Below are positions 16,301 through 30,700 of a stretch of DNA of 64,000 nt, in pieces. The stretch lies in the NCBI GenBank assembly GCA_943735955.1, contig CALSEQ010000025.1, forward strand, positions 1-64,000. The letters are read 5' to 3'. The DNA is from Piscicola geometra. Lineage: Eukaryota > Annelida > Clitellata > Hirudinida > Piscicolidae. Position 1 is the first letter of the stretch. Each line of letters begins with the position of its first letter. Position numbers and translations under genes: made by a program. The notes under the pieces were generated by a model. That model made no database searches, was not told the DNA's origin, and was given only the letters and a program-made list of their open reading frames with translations.

Positions 16301-17629
16301 CGAGATGAACACGAGATGAACACGAGATGAACACGAGATGAACACGAGATGAACATGAGATGAACATGAGATGAACACGAGATGAACACGAGATGAACAC
16401 GAGATGAACACGAGATGAACACGAGATGAACACGAGATGAACACGAGATGAACACGAGATGAACACGAGATGAACACGAGATGAACACGAGATGAACACG
16501 AGATGAACACGAGATGAACACGAGATGAACACGAGATGAACACGAGATGAACACGAGATGAACACGAGATGAACACGAGATGAACACGAGATGAACACGA
16601 GATGAACACAGATGAACACGAGATGAACACGAGATGAACACGAGATGAACACGAGATGAACACGAGATAAACACGAGATGAACACGAGATGAACACGAGA
16701 TGAATATGAGATGAACACGAGATGAACACGAGATGAACACGAGATGAACACGAGATGAACACGAGATGAACACGAGATGAACACGAAATGAACACGAGAT
16801 GAATACAGATGAACACGAGATCAACACGAGATGAACACGAGATGAACACGAGATGAATATGAGATGAACACGAGATGAACACGAGATGAACACGAGATGA
16901 ACACGAGATGAACACGAGATGAACACGAGATGAACACGAGATGAACACGAGATGAACATGAGATGAACATGAGATGAACACGAGATGAACACGAGATGAA
17001 CACGAGATGAACACGAGATGAACACGAGATGAACACGAGATGAACACGAGATGAACACGAGATGAACACGAGATGAACACGAGATGAACACGAGATGAAC
17101 ACGAGATGAACACGAGATGAACACGAGATGAACACGAGATGAACACGAGATGAACACGAGATGAACACGAGATGAACACGAGATAAACACGAGATGAACA
17201 CGAGATGAACACGAGATGAAGACGAGATGAACACGAGATGAACACGAGATGAACACGAGATGAACACGAGATGAACACGAGATGAACACGAGATGAACAC
17301 AGATGAACACGAGATGAACACGAGATGAACACGAGATGAACACGAGATGAACACGAGATGAACACGAGATGAACACGAGATGAACACGAGATGAACACGA
17401 GATGAACACGAAATGAACACGAGATGAACACAGATGAACACGAGATGAACACGAGATGAACACGAGATGAACACGAGATAAACACGAGATGAACACGAGA
17501 TGAACACGAGATGAATATGAGATGAACACGAGATGAACACGAGATGAACACGAGATGAACACGAGATGAACACGAGATGAACACGAGATGAACACGAAAT
17601 GAACACGAGATGAATACAGATGAACACGA

Positions 17630-18799
17630 GATCAACACGAGATGAACACGAGATGAACACGAGATGAATATGAGATGAACACGAGATGAACACGAGATGA
17701 ACACGAGATGAACACGAGATGAACACGAGATGAACACGAGATGAACACGAGATGAACACGAGATGAACATGAGATGAACATGAGATGAACACGAGATGAA
17801 CACGAGATGAACACGAGATGAAGACGAGATGAACACGAGATGAACACGAGATGAACACGAGATGAACACGAGATGAACACGAGATGAACACGAGATGAAC
17901 ACGAGATGAACACGAGATGAACACGAGATGAACACGAGATGAACACGAGATGAACACGAGATGAACACGAGATGAACACGAGATGAACACGAGATGAACA
18001 CGAGATAAACACGAGATGAACACGAGATGAACACGAGATGAAGACGAGATGAACACGAGATGAACACGAGATGAACACGAGATGAACACGAGATGAACAC
18101 GAGATGAACACGAGATGAACACAGATGAACACGAGATGAACACGAGATGAACACGAGATGAACACGAGATGAACACGAGATGAACACGAGATGAACACGA
18201 GATGAACACGAGATGAACACGAGATGAACACGAAATGAACACGAGATGAACACAGATGAACACGAGATGAACACGAGATGAACACGAGATGAACACGAGA
18301 TGAACACGAGATGAACACGAGATGAACACGAGATGAACACGAGATGAACAAGAGATGAACACGAGATGAACACGAGATGAACACGAGATGAACATGAGAT
18401 GAACACGAGATGAACATGAGATTACACGAGATGTACACGAGATGAACACGAGATGAACACGAGATGAACACGAGATGAACACGAGATGAACACGAGATGA
18501 ACACGAGATGAACACAAATGAACAGGAGATGAACACGAGATGAACACGAGATGAACACGAGATGAACACGAGATGAACACGAGATGAACACGAGATGAAC
18601 ACGAGATGAACACGAGATGAACACGAGATGAACATGAGATGAACATGAGATGAACACGAGATGAACACGAGATGAACATGAGATGAACACGAGATGAACA
18701 TGAGATTACACGAGATGAACACGAGATGAACACGAGATGAACACGAGATGAACACGAGATGAACACGAGATGAACACGAGATGAACACAAATGAACAGG
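17630..18799. repeat. Higher-order repeat module, copy 1
   Basis: It runs from the GATCAACAC marker to the second CAAATGAACAGG marker. Between them lie the AAGACGAG pair 220 bp apart and two GATTACAC units 284 bp apart, the first followed by GTACAC and the second by GAACAC. The length is 1170 bp. The other three copies differ from it by whole multiples of 11 bp, as expected from gain or loss of complete monomers. Confidence 0.85.
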
Positions 18800-19987
18800 A
18801 GATGAACACGAGATGAACACGAGATGAACACGAGATGAACACGAGATGAACACGAGATGAACACGAGATGAACACGAGATGAACACGAGATGAACATGAG
18901 ATGAACATGAGATGAACACGAGATGAACACGAGATGAACACGAGATGAACACGAGATGAACACGAGATGAACACGAGATGAACACGAGATGAACACGAGA
19001 TGAACACGAGATGAACACGAGATGAACACGAGATGAACACGAGATGAACACGAGATGAACACGAGATGAACACGAGATGAACACGAGATGAACATGAGAT
19101 GAACATGAGATGAACACGAGATGAACACGAGATGAACACGAGATGAAGACGAGATGAACACGAGATGAACACGAGATGAACACGAGATGAACACGAGATG
19201 AACACGAGATGAACACGAGATGAACACGAGATGAACACGAGATGAACACGAGATGAACACGAGATGAACACGAGATGAACACGAGATGAACACGAGATGA
19301 ACATGAGATGAACACGAGATGAACACGAGATGAACACGAGATGAACAAGAGATGAACACGAGATGAACACGAGATGAACACGAGATGAACACGAGATGAA
19401 CATGAGATGAACACGAGATGAACACGAAATGAACACGAGATGAACACGAGATAAACACGAGATGAACACGAGATGAACACGAGATGAACACGAGATGAAC
19501 ACGAGATGAACACGAGATGAACACGAGATGAACACGAGATGAACACGAGATGAACACGAGATGAACACGAGATGAACACGAGATGAACACGAGATGAACA
19601 CGAGATGAACACGAGATGAACACGAGATGAACACGAGATAAACACGAGATGAACACGAGATGAACACGAGATGAACACGAGATGAACACGAGATGAACAC
19701 GAGATGAACACGAGATGAACACGAGATGAACACGAGATGAACACGAGATGAACACTAGATGAACACGAGATGAACACGAGATGAACACGAGATGAACACG
19801 AGATGAACACGAGATGAACACGAGATGAACACGAGATAAACACGAGATGAACACGAGATGAACACGAGATGAATATGAGATGAACACGAGATGAACACGA
19901 GATGAACACGAGATGAACACGAGATGAACACGAGATGAACACGAGATGAACACGAAATGAACACGAGATGAATACAGATGAACACGA

Positions 19988-21091
19988 GATCAACACGAGA
20001 TGAACACGAGATGAACACGAGATGAATATGAGATGAACACGAGATGAACACGAGATGAACACGAGATGAACACGAGATGAACACGAGATGAACACGAGAT
20101 GAACACGAGATGAACATGAGATGAACATGAGATGAACACGAGATGAACACGAGATGAACACGAGATGAAGACGAGATGAACACGAGATGAACACGAGATG
20201 AACACGAGATGAACACGAGATGAACACGAGATGAACACGAGATGAACACGAGATGAACACGAGATGAACACGAGATGAACACGAGATGAACACGAGATGA
20301 ACACGAGATGAACACGAGATGAACACGAGATGAACACGAGATGAACACGAGATAAACACGAGATGAACACGAGATGAACACGAGATGAAGACGAGATGAA
20401 CACGAGATGAACACGAGATGAACACGAGATGAACACGAGATGAACACGAGATGAACACGAGATGAACACAGATGAACACGAGATGAACACGAGATGAACA
20501 CGAGATGAACACGAGATGAACACGAGATGAACACGAGATGAACACGAAATGAACACGAGATGAACACAGATGAACACGAGATGAACACGAGATGAACACG
20601 AGATGAACACGAGATGAACACGAGATGAACACGAGATGAACACGAGATGAACACGAGATGAACACGAGATGAACACGAGATGAACACGAGATGAACACGA
20701 GATGAACACGAGATGAACATGAGATGAACACGAGATGAACATGAGATTACACGAGATGTACACGAGATGAACACGAGATGAACACGAGATGAACATGAGA
20801 TGAACACGAGATGAACACAAATGAACAGGAGATGAACACGAGATGAACACGAGATGAACACGAGATGAACACGAGATGAACACGAGATGAACACGAGATG
20901 AACACGAGATGAACACGAGATGAACACGAGATGAACATGAGATGAACATGAGATGAACACGAGATGAACACGAGATGAACATGAGATGAACACGAGATGA
21001 ACATGAGATTACACGAGATGAACACGAGATGAACACGAGATGAACACGAGATGAACACGAGATGAACACGAGATGAACACAAATGAACAGG
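19988..21091. repeat. Higher-order repeat module, copy 2
   Basis: Same ordered markers as copy 1: GATCAAC at 19988, AAGACGAG at 20168 and 20388, GATTACAC with GTACAC at 20745, GATTACAC with GAACAC at 21007, then AAATGAACAGG. The length is 1104 bp, 66 bp (six monomers) shorter than copy 1. The later part of this copy also lies in the 1929-bp tandem duplication. Confidence 0.85.
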
Positions 21092-24000
21092 AGATGAACA
21101 CGAGATGAACACGAGATGAACACGAGATGAACACGAGATGAACACGAGATGAACACGAGATGAACACGAGATGAACACGAGATAAACACGAGATGAACAT
21201 GAGATGAACATGAGATGAACACGAGATGAACACGAGATGAACACGAGATGAACACGAGATGAACACGAGATGAACACGAGATGAACACGAGATGAACACG
21301 AGATGAACACGAGATGAACACGAGATGAACACGAGATGAACACGAGATGAACACGAGATGAACACGAGATGAACACGAGATGAACACGAGATGAACACGA
21401 GATGAACACGAGATGAACACGAGATGAACACGAGATGAACACGAGATGAACACGAGATGAACACGAGATGAACACGAGATGAACACGAGATGAACACGAG
21501 ATGAACACGAGATGAACACGAGATGAACACGAGATGAACACGAGATGAACACGAGATGAACACGAGATGAACACGAGATGAACACGAGATGAACACGAGA
21601 TGAACATGAGATGAACACGAGATGAACACGAGATGAACACGAGATGAACAAGAGATAAACACGAGATGAACACGAGATGAACACGAGATGAACACGAGAT
21701 GAACACGAGATGAACACGAGATGAACACGAGATGAACACGAGATGAACACGAGATGAACACGAGATGAACACGAGATGAACACGAGATGAACACGAGATG
21801 AACACGAGATGAACACGAGATGAACACGAGATGAACACGAGATGAACACGAGATGAACACGAGATGAACACGAGATGAACACGAGATGAACACGAGATGA
21901 ACACGAGATGAACACGAGATGAACACGAGATGAACATGAGATGAACATGAGATGAACACGAGATGAACACGAGATGAACACGAGATGAACACGAGATGAA
22001 CACGAGATGAACACGAGATGAACAAGAGATGAACACGAGATGAACACGAGATGAACACGAGATGAACACGAGATGAACACGAGATGAACACGAGATGAAC
22101 ACGAGATGAACACGAGATGAACACGAGATGAACACGAGATGAACACGAGATGAACACGAGATGAACACGAGATGAACACGAGATGAACACGAGATGAACA
22201 CGAGATGAACACAGATGAACACGAGATGAACACGAGATGAACACGAGATGAACACGAGATGAACACGAGATAAACACGAGATGAACACGAGATGAACACG
22301 AGATGAATATGAGATGAACACGAGATGAACACGAGATGAACACGAGATGAACACGAGATGAACACGAGATGAACACGAGATGAACACGAGATGAACACAG
22401 ATGAACACGAGATGAACACGAGATGAACACGAGATGAACACGAGATGAACACGAGATGAACACGAGATGAACACGAAATGAACACGAGATGAACACAGAT
22501 GAACACGAGATGAACACGAGATGAACACGAGATGAACACGAGATGAACACGAGATGAACACGAGATGAACACGAGATGAACACGAGATGAACACGAGATG
22601 AACACGAGATGAACACGAGATGAACACGAGATGAACACGAGATGAACATGAGATGAACACGAGATGAACATGAGATTACACGAGATGTACACGAGATGAA
22701 CACGAGATGAACACGAGATGAACATGAGATGAACACGAGATGAACACAAATGAACAGGAGATGAACACGAGATGAACACGAGATGAACACGAGATGAACA
22801 CGAGATGAACACGAGATGAACACGAGATGAACACGAGATGAACACGAGATGAACACGAGATGAACATGAGATGAACATGAGATGAACACGAGATGAACAC
22901 GAGATGAACATGAGATGAACACGAGATGAACATGAGATTACACGAGATGAACACGAGATGAACACGAGATGAACACGAGATGAACACGAGATGAACACGA
23001 GATGAACACAAATGAACAGGAGATGAACACGAGATGAACACGAGATGAACACGAGATGAACACGAGATGAACACGAGATGAACACGAGATGAACACGAGA
23101 TGAACACGAGATAAACACGAGATGAACATGAGATGAACATGAGATGAACACGAGATGAACACGAGATGAACACGAGATGAACACGAGATGAACACGAGAT
23201 GAACACGAGATGAACACGAGATGAACACGAGATGAACACGAGATGAACACGAGATGAACACGAGATGAACACGAGATGAACACGAGATGAACACGAGATG
23301 AACACGAGATGAACACGAGATGAACACGAGATGAACACGAGATGAACACGAGATGAACACGAGATGAACACGAGATGAACACGAGATGAACACGAGATGA
23401 ACACGAGATGAACACGAGATGAACACGAGATGAACACGAGATGAACACGAGATGAACACGAGATGAACACGAGATGAACACGAGATGAACACGAGATGAA
23501 CACGAGATGAACACGAGATGAACACGAGATGAACATGAGATGAACACGAGATGAACACGAGATGAACACGAGATGAACAAGAGATAAACACGAGATGAAC
23601 ACGAGATGAACACGAGATGAACACGAGATGAACACGAGATGAACACGAGATGAACACGAGATGAACACGAGATGAACACGAGATGAACACGAGATGAACA
23701 CGAGATGAACACGAGATGAACACGAGATGAACACGAGATGAACACGAGATGAACACGAGATGAACACGAGATGAACACGAGATGAACACGAGATGAACAC
23801 GAGATGAACACGAGATGAACACGAGATGAACACGAGATGAACACGAGATGAACACGAGATGAACATGAGATGAACATGAGATGAACACGAGATGAACACG
23901 AGATGAACACGAGATGAACACGAGATGAACACGAGATGAACACGAGATGAACAAGAGATGAACACGAGATGAACACGAGATGAACACGAGATGAACACGA

Positions 24001-24313
24001 GATGAACACGAGATGAACACGAGATGAACACGAGATGAACACGAGATGAACACGAGATGAACACGAGATGAACACGAGATGAACACGAGATGAACACGAG
24101 ATGAACACGAGATGAACACGAGATGAACACGAGATGAACACAGATGAACACGAGATGAACACGAGATGAACACGAGATGAACACGAGATGAACACGAGAT
24201 AAACACGAGATGAACACGAGATGAACACGAGATGAATATGAGATGAACACGAGATGAACACGAGATGAACACGAGATGAACACGAGATGAACACGAGATG
24301 AACACGAGATGAA
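20467..24313. repeat. Tandem duplication of 1929-bp period inside the satellite
   Basis: All markers in 20467-22384 recur exactly 1929 bp later: 10-bp CACAG unit 20467/22396, CGAAATG 20545/22474, GATTACAC 20745/22674 and 21007/22936, ACAAGAGATAAAC near 21648/23577, ACAAGAG near 22022/23951, TAAACACG 22271/24200, AATATGAG near 22305/24234. At 24314 the second copy carries CGAAATG where the first has CGAGATG, so identity ends there. The left limit lies between 20390 and 20467. The period is 176 monomers minus 7 bases, explained by one-base-short units. Confidence 0.85.
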
Positions 24314-24350
24314 CACGAAATGAACACGAGATGAACACAGATGAACACGA

Positions 24351-25498
24351 GATCAACACGAGATGAACACGAGATGAACACGAGATGAATATGAGATGAA
24401 CACGAGATGAACACGAGATGAACACGAGATGAACACGAGATGAACACGAGATGAACACGAGATGAACACGAGATGAACACGAGATGAACATGAGATGAAC
24501 ATGAGATGAACACGAGATGAACACGAGATGAACACGAGATGAAGACGAGATGAACACGAGATGAACACGAGATGAACACGAGATGAACACGAGATGAACA
24601 CGAGATGAACACGAGATGAACACGAGATGAACACGAGATGAACACGAGATGAACACGAGATGAACACGAGATGAACACGAGATGAACACGAGATGAACAC
24701 GAGATGAACACGAGATAAACACGAGATAAACACGAGATGAACACGAGATGAACACGAGATGAAGACGAGATGAACACGAGATGAACACGAGATGAACACG
24801 AGATGAACACGAGATGAACACGAGATGAACACGAGATGAACACAGATGAACACGAGATGAACACGAGATGAACACGAGATGAACACGAGATGAACACGAG
24901 ATGAACACGAGATGAACACGAGATGAACACGAGATGAACACGAGATGAACACGAAATGAACACGAGATGAACACAGATGAACACGAGATGAACACGAGAT
25001 GAACACGAGATGAACACGAGATGAACACGAGATGAACACGAGATGAACACGAGATGAACACGAGATGAACACGAGATGAACACGAGATGAACACGAGATG
25101 AACACGAGATGAACATGAGATGAACACGAGATGAACATGAGATTACACGAGATGTACACGAGATGAACACGAGATGAACACGAGATGAACACGAGATGAA
25201 CACGAGATGAACACAAATGAACAGGAGATGAACACGAGATGAACACGAGATGAACACGAGATGAACACGAGATGAACACGAGATGAACACGAGATGAACA
25301 CGAGATGAACACGAGATGAACACGAGATGAACACGAGATGAACATGAGATGAACATGAGATGAACACGAGATGAACACGAGATGAACATGAGATGAACAC
25401 GAGATGAACATGAGATTACACGAGATGAACACGAGATGAACACGAGATGAACACGAGATGAACACGAGATGAACACGAGATGAACACAAATGAACAGG
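24351..25498. repeat. Higher-order repeat module, copy 3
   Basis: GATCAAC at 24351, AAGACGAG at 24542 and 24762, GATTACAC with GTACAC at 25141, GATTACAC with GAACAC at 25414, and AAATGAACAGG ending at 25498. The length is 1148 bp. It follows directly on the 1929-bp duplicated segment. Confidence 0.85.
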
Positions 25499-26575
25499 AG
25501 ATGAACACGAGATGAACACGAGATGAACACGAGATGAACACGAGATGAACACGAGATGAACACGAGATGAACACGAGATGAACACGAGATGAACACGAGA
25601 TGAACACGAGATGAACACGAGATGAACACGAGATGAACACGAGATGAACACGAGATGAACACGAGATGAACACGAGATGAACACGAGATGAACACGAGAT
25701 GAACACGAGATGAACACGAGATGAACACGAGATGAACACGAGATGAACACGAGATGAACACGAGATGAACATGAGATGAACACGAGATGAACACGAGATG
25801 AACACGAGATGAACAAGAGATAAACACGAGATGAACACGAGATGAACACGAGATGAACACGAGATGAACACGAGATGAACACGAGATGAACACGAGATGA
25901 ACACGAGATGAACACGAGATGAACACGAGATGAACACGAGATGAACACGAGATGAACACGAGATGAACACGAGATGAACACGAGATGAACACGAGATGAA
26001 CACGAGATGAACACGAGATGAACACGAGATGAACACGAGATGAACACGAGATGAACACGAGATGAACACGAGATGAACACGAGATGAACACGAGATGAAC
26101 ACGAGATGAACATGAGATGAACATGAGATGAACACGAGATGAACACGAGATGAACACGAGATGAACACGAGATGAACACGAGATGAACACGAGATGAACA
26201 AGAGATGAACACGAGATGAACACGAGATGAACACGAGATGAACACGAGATGAACACGAGATGAACACGAGATGAACACGAGATGAACACGAGATGAACAC
26301 GAGATGAACACGAGATGAACACGAGATGAACACGAGATGAACACGAGATGAACACAGATGAACACGAGATGAACACGAGATGAACACGAGATGAACACGA
26401 GATGAACACGAGATAAACACGAGATGAACACGAGATGAACACGAGATGAATATGAGATGAACACGAGATGAACACGAGATGAACACGAGATGAACACGAG
26501 ATGAACACGAGATGAACACGAGATGAACACGAGATGAACACGAAATGAACACGAGATGAACACAGATGAACACGA

Positions 26576-27712
26576 GATCAACACGAGATGAACACGAGAT
26601 GAACACGAGATGAATATGAGATGAACACGAGATGAACACGAGATGAACACGAGATGAACACGAGATGAACACGAGATGAACACGAGATGAACACGAGATG
26701 AACACGAGATGAACATGAGATGAACATGAGATGAACACGAGATGAACACGAGATGAACACGAGATGAAGACGAGATGAACACGAGATGAACACGAGATGA
26801 ACACGAGATGAACACGAGATGAACACGAGATGAACACGAGATGAACACGAGATGAACACGAGATGAACACGAGATGAACACGAGATGAACACGAGATGAA
26901 CACGAGATGAACACGAGATGAACACGAGATGAACACGAGATAAACACGAGATAAACACGAGATGAACACGAGATGAACACGAGATGAAGACGAGATGAAC
27001 ACGAGATGAACACGAGATGAACACGAGATGAACACGAGATGAACACGAGATGAACACGAGATGAACACAGATGAACACGAGATGAACACGAGATGAACAC
27101 GAGATGAACACGAGATGAACACGAGATGAACACGAGATGAACACGAGATGAACACGAGATGAACACGAAATGAACACGAGATGAACACAGATGAACACGA
27201 GATGAACACGAGATGAACACGAGATGAACACGAGATGAACACGAGATGAACACGAGATGAACACGAGATGAACACGAGATGAACACGAGATGAACACGAG
27301 ATGAACACGAGATGAACACGAGATGAACATGAGATGAACACGAGATGAACATGAGATTACACGAGATGCACACGAGATGAACACGAGATGAACACGAGAT
27401 GAACACGAGATGAACACGAGATGAACACAAATGAACAGGAGATGAACACGAGATGAACACGAGATGAACACGAGATGAACACGAGATGAACACGAGATGA
27501 ACACGAGATGAACACGAGATGAACACGAGATGAACACGAGATGAACACGAGATGAACATGAGATGAACATGAGATGAACACGAGATGAACACGAGATGAA
27601 CATGAGATGAACACGAGATGAACATGAGATTACACGAGATGAACACGAGATGAACACGAGATGAACACGAGATGAACACGAGATGAACACGAGATGAACA
27701 CAAATGAACAGG
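26576..27712. repeat. Higher-order repeat module, copy 4
   Basis: GATCAAC at 26576, AAGACGAG at 26767 and 26987, GATTACAC at 27355 (followed by GCACAC where the other copies have GTACAC) and at 27628, and AAATGAACAGG ending at 27712. The length is 1137 bp. It is the last variant-rich block. The near-perfect core begins 28 bp further on, after an inserted AT at 27739-27740. Confidence 0.85.
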
Positions 27713-27740
27713 AGATGAACACGAGATGAACACGAGATAT

Positions 27741-30700
27741 GAACACGAGATGAACACGAGATGAACACGAGATGAACACGAGATGAACACGAGATGAACA
27801 CGAGATGAACACGAGATGAACACGAGATGAACACGAGATGAACACGAGATGAACACGAGATGAACACGAGATGAACACGAGATGAACACGAGATGAACAC
27901 GAGATGAACACGAGATGAACACGAGATGAACACGAGATGAACACGAGATGAACACGAGATGAACACGAGATGAACACGAGATGAACACGAGATGAACACG
28001 AGATGAACACGAGATGAACACGAGATGAACACGAGATGAACACGAGATGAACACGAGATGAACACGAGATGAACACGAGATGAACACGAGATGAACACGA
28101 GATGAACACGAGATGAACACGAGATGAACACGAGATGAACACGAGATGAACACGAGATGAACACGAGATGAACACGAGATGAACACGAGATGAACACGAG
28201 ATGAACACGAGATGAACACGAGATGAACACGAGATGAACACGAGATGAACACGAGATGAACACGAGATGAACACGAGATGAACACGAGATGAACACGAGA
28301 TGAACACGAGATGAACACGAGATGAACACGAGATGAACACGAGATGAACACGAGATGAACACGAGATGAACACGAGATGAACACGAGATGAACACGAGAT
28401 GAACACGAGATGAACACGAGATGAACACGAGATGAACACGAGATGAACACGAGATGAACACGAGATGAACACGAGATGAACACGAGATGAACACGAGATG
28501 AACACGAGATGAACACGAGATGAACACGAGATGAACACGAGATGAACACGAGATGAACACGAGATGAACACGAGATGAACACGAGATGAACACGAGATGA
28601 ACACGAGATGAACACGAGATGAACACGAGATGAACACGAGATGAACACGAGATGAACACGAGATGAACACGAGATGAACACGAGATGAACACGAGATGAA
28701 CACGAGATGAACACGAGATGAACACGAGATGAACACGAGATGAACACGAGATGAACACGAGATGAACACGAGATGAACACGAGATGAACACGAGATGAAC
28801 ACGAGATGAACACGAGATGAACACGAGATGAACACGAGATGAACACGAGATGAACACGAGATGAACACGAGATGAACACGAGATGAACACGAGATGAACA
28901 CGAGATGAACACGAGATGAACACGAGATGAACACGAGATGAACACGAGATGAACACGAGATGAACACGAGATGAACACGAGATGAACACGAGATGAACAC
29001 GAGATGAACACGAGATGAACACGAGATGAACACGAGATGAACACGAGATGAACACGAGATGAACACGAGATGAACACGAGATGAACACGAGATGAACACG
29101 AGATGAACACGAGATGAACACGAGATGAACACGAGATGAACACGAGATGAACACGAGATGAACACGAGATGAACACGAGATGAACACGAGATGAACACGA
29201 GATGAACACGAGATGAACACGAGATGAACACGAGATGAACACGAGATGAACACGAGATGAACACGAGATGAACACGAGATGAACACGAGATGAACACGAG
29301 ATGAACACGAGATGAACACGAGATGAACACGAGATGAACACGAGATGAACACGAGATGAACACGAGATGAACACGAGATGAACACGAGATGAACACGAGA
29401 TGAACACGAGATGAACACGAGATGAACACGAGATGAACACGAGATGAACACGAGATGAACACGAGATGAACACGAGATGAACACGAGATGAACACGAGAT
29501 GAACACGAGATGAACACGAGATGAACACGAGATGAACACGAGATGAACACGAGATGAACACGAGATGAACACGAGATGAACACGAGATGAACACGAGATG
29601 AACACGAGATGAACACGAGATGAACACGAGATGAACACGAGATGAACACGAGATGAACACGAGATGAACACGAGATGAACACGAGATGAACACGAGATGA
29701 ACACGAGATGAACACGAGATGAACACGAGATGAACACGAGATGAACACGAGATGAACACGAGATGAACACGAGATGAACACGAGATGAACACGAGATGAA
29801 CACGAGATGAACACGAGATGAACACGAGATGAACACGAGATGAACACGAGATGAACACGAGATGAACACGAGATGAACACGAGATGAACACGAGATGAAC
29901 ACGAGATGAACACGAGATGAACACGAGATGAACACGAGATGAACACGAGATGAACACGAGATGAACACGAGATGAACACGAGATGAACACGAGATGAACA
30001 CGAGATGAACACGAGATGAACACGAGATGAACACGAGATGAACACGAGATGAACACGAGATGAACACGAGATGAACACGAGATGAACACGAGATGAACAC
30101 GAGATGAACACGAGATGAACACGAGATGAACACGAGATGAACAAGATGAACACGAGATGAACACGAGATGAACACGAGATGAACACGAGATGAACACGAG
30201 ATGAACACGAGATGAACACGAGATGAACACGAGATGAACACGAGATGAACACGAGATGAACACGAGATGAACACGAGATGAACACGAGATGAACACGAGA
30301 TGAACACGAGATGAACACGAGATGAACACGAGATGAACACGAGATGAACACGAGATGAACACGAGATGAACACGAGATGAACACGAGATGAACACGAGAT
30401 GAACACGAGATGAACACGAGATGAACACGAGATGAACACGAGATGAACACGAGATGAACACGAGATGAACACGAGATGAACACGAGATGAACACGAGATG
30501 AACACGAGATGAACACGAGATGAACACGAGATGAACACGAGATGAACACGAGATGAACACGAGATGAACACGAGATGAACACGAGATGAACACGAGATGA
30601 ACACGAGATGAACACGAGATGAACACGAGATGAACACGAGATGAACACGAGATGAACACGAGATGAACACGAGATGAACACGAGATGAACACGAGATGAA

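Larger units (their letters stand above)
10344..27740. repeat. 11-bp satellite array with higher-order structure
   Basis: The 11-bp array continues with clean variant units that recur in the same order. Markers are GATTACACGAG (10-bp unit; 11102, 13747, 18420, 18704, 20745, 21007, 22674, 22936, 25141, 25414, 27355, 27628), GATCAACACGAG (16084, 16819, 17630, 19988, 24351, 26576), AAGACGAG pairs 220 bp apart (17821/18041, 20168/20388, 24542/24762, 26767/26987), tandem CATGAG pairs, and CACAAATGAACAGG soon after each GATTACAC. This is a higher-order repeat built on the 11-bp monomer. Positions 10344-10810 are largely clean. Confidence 0.93.
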
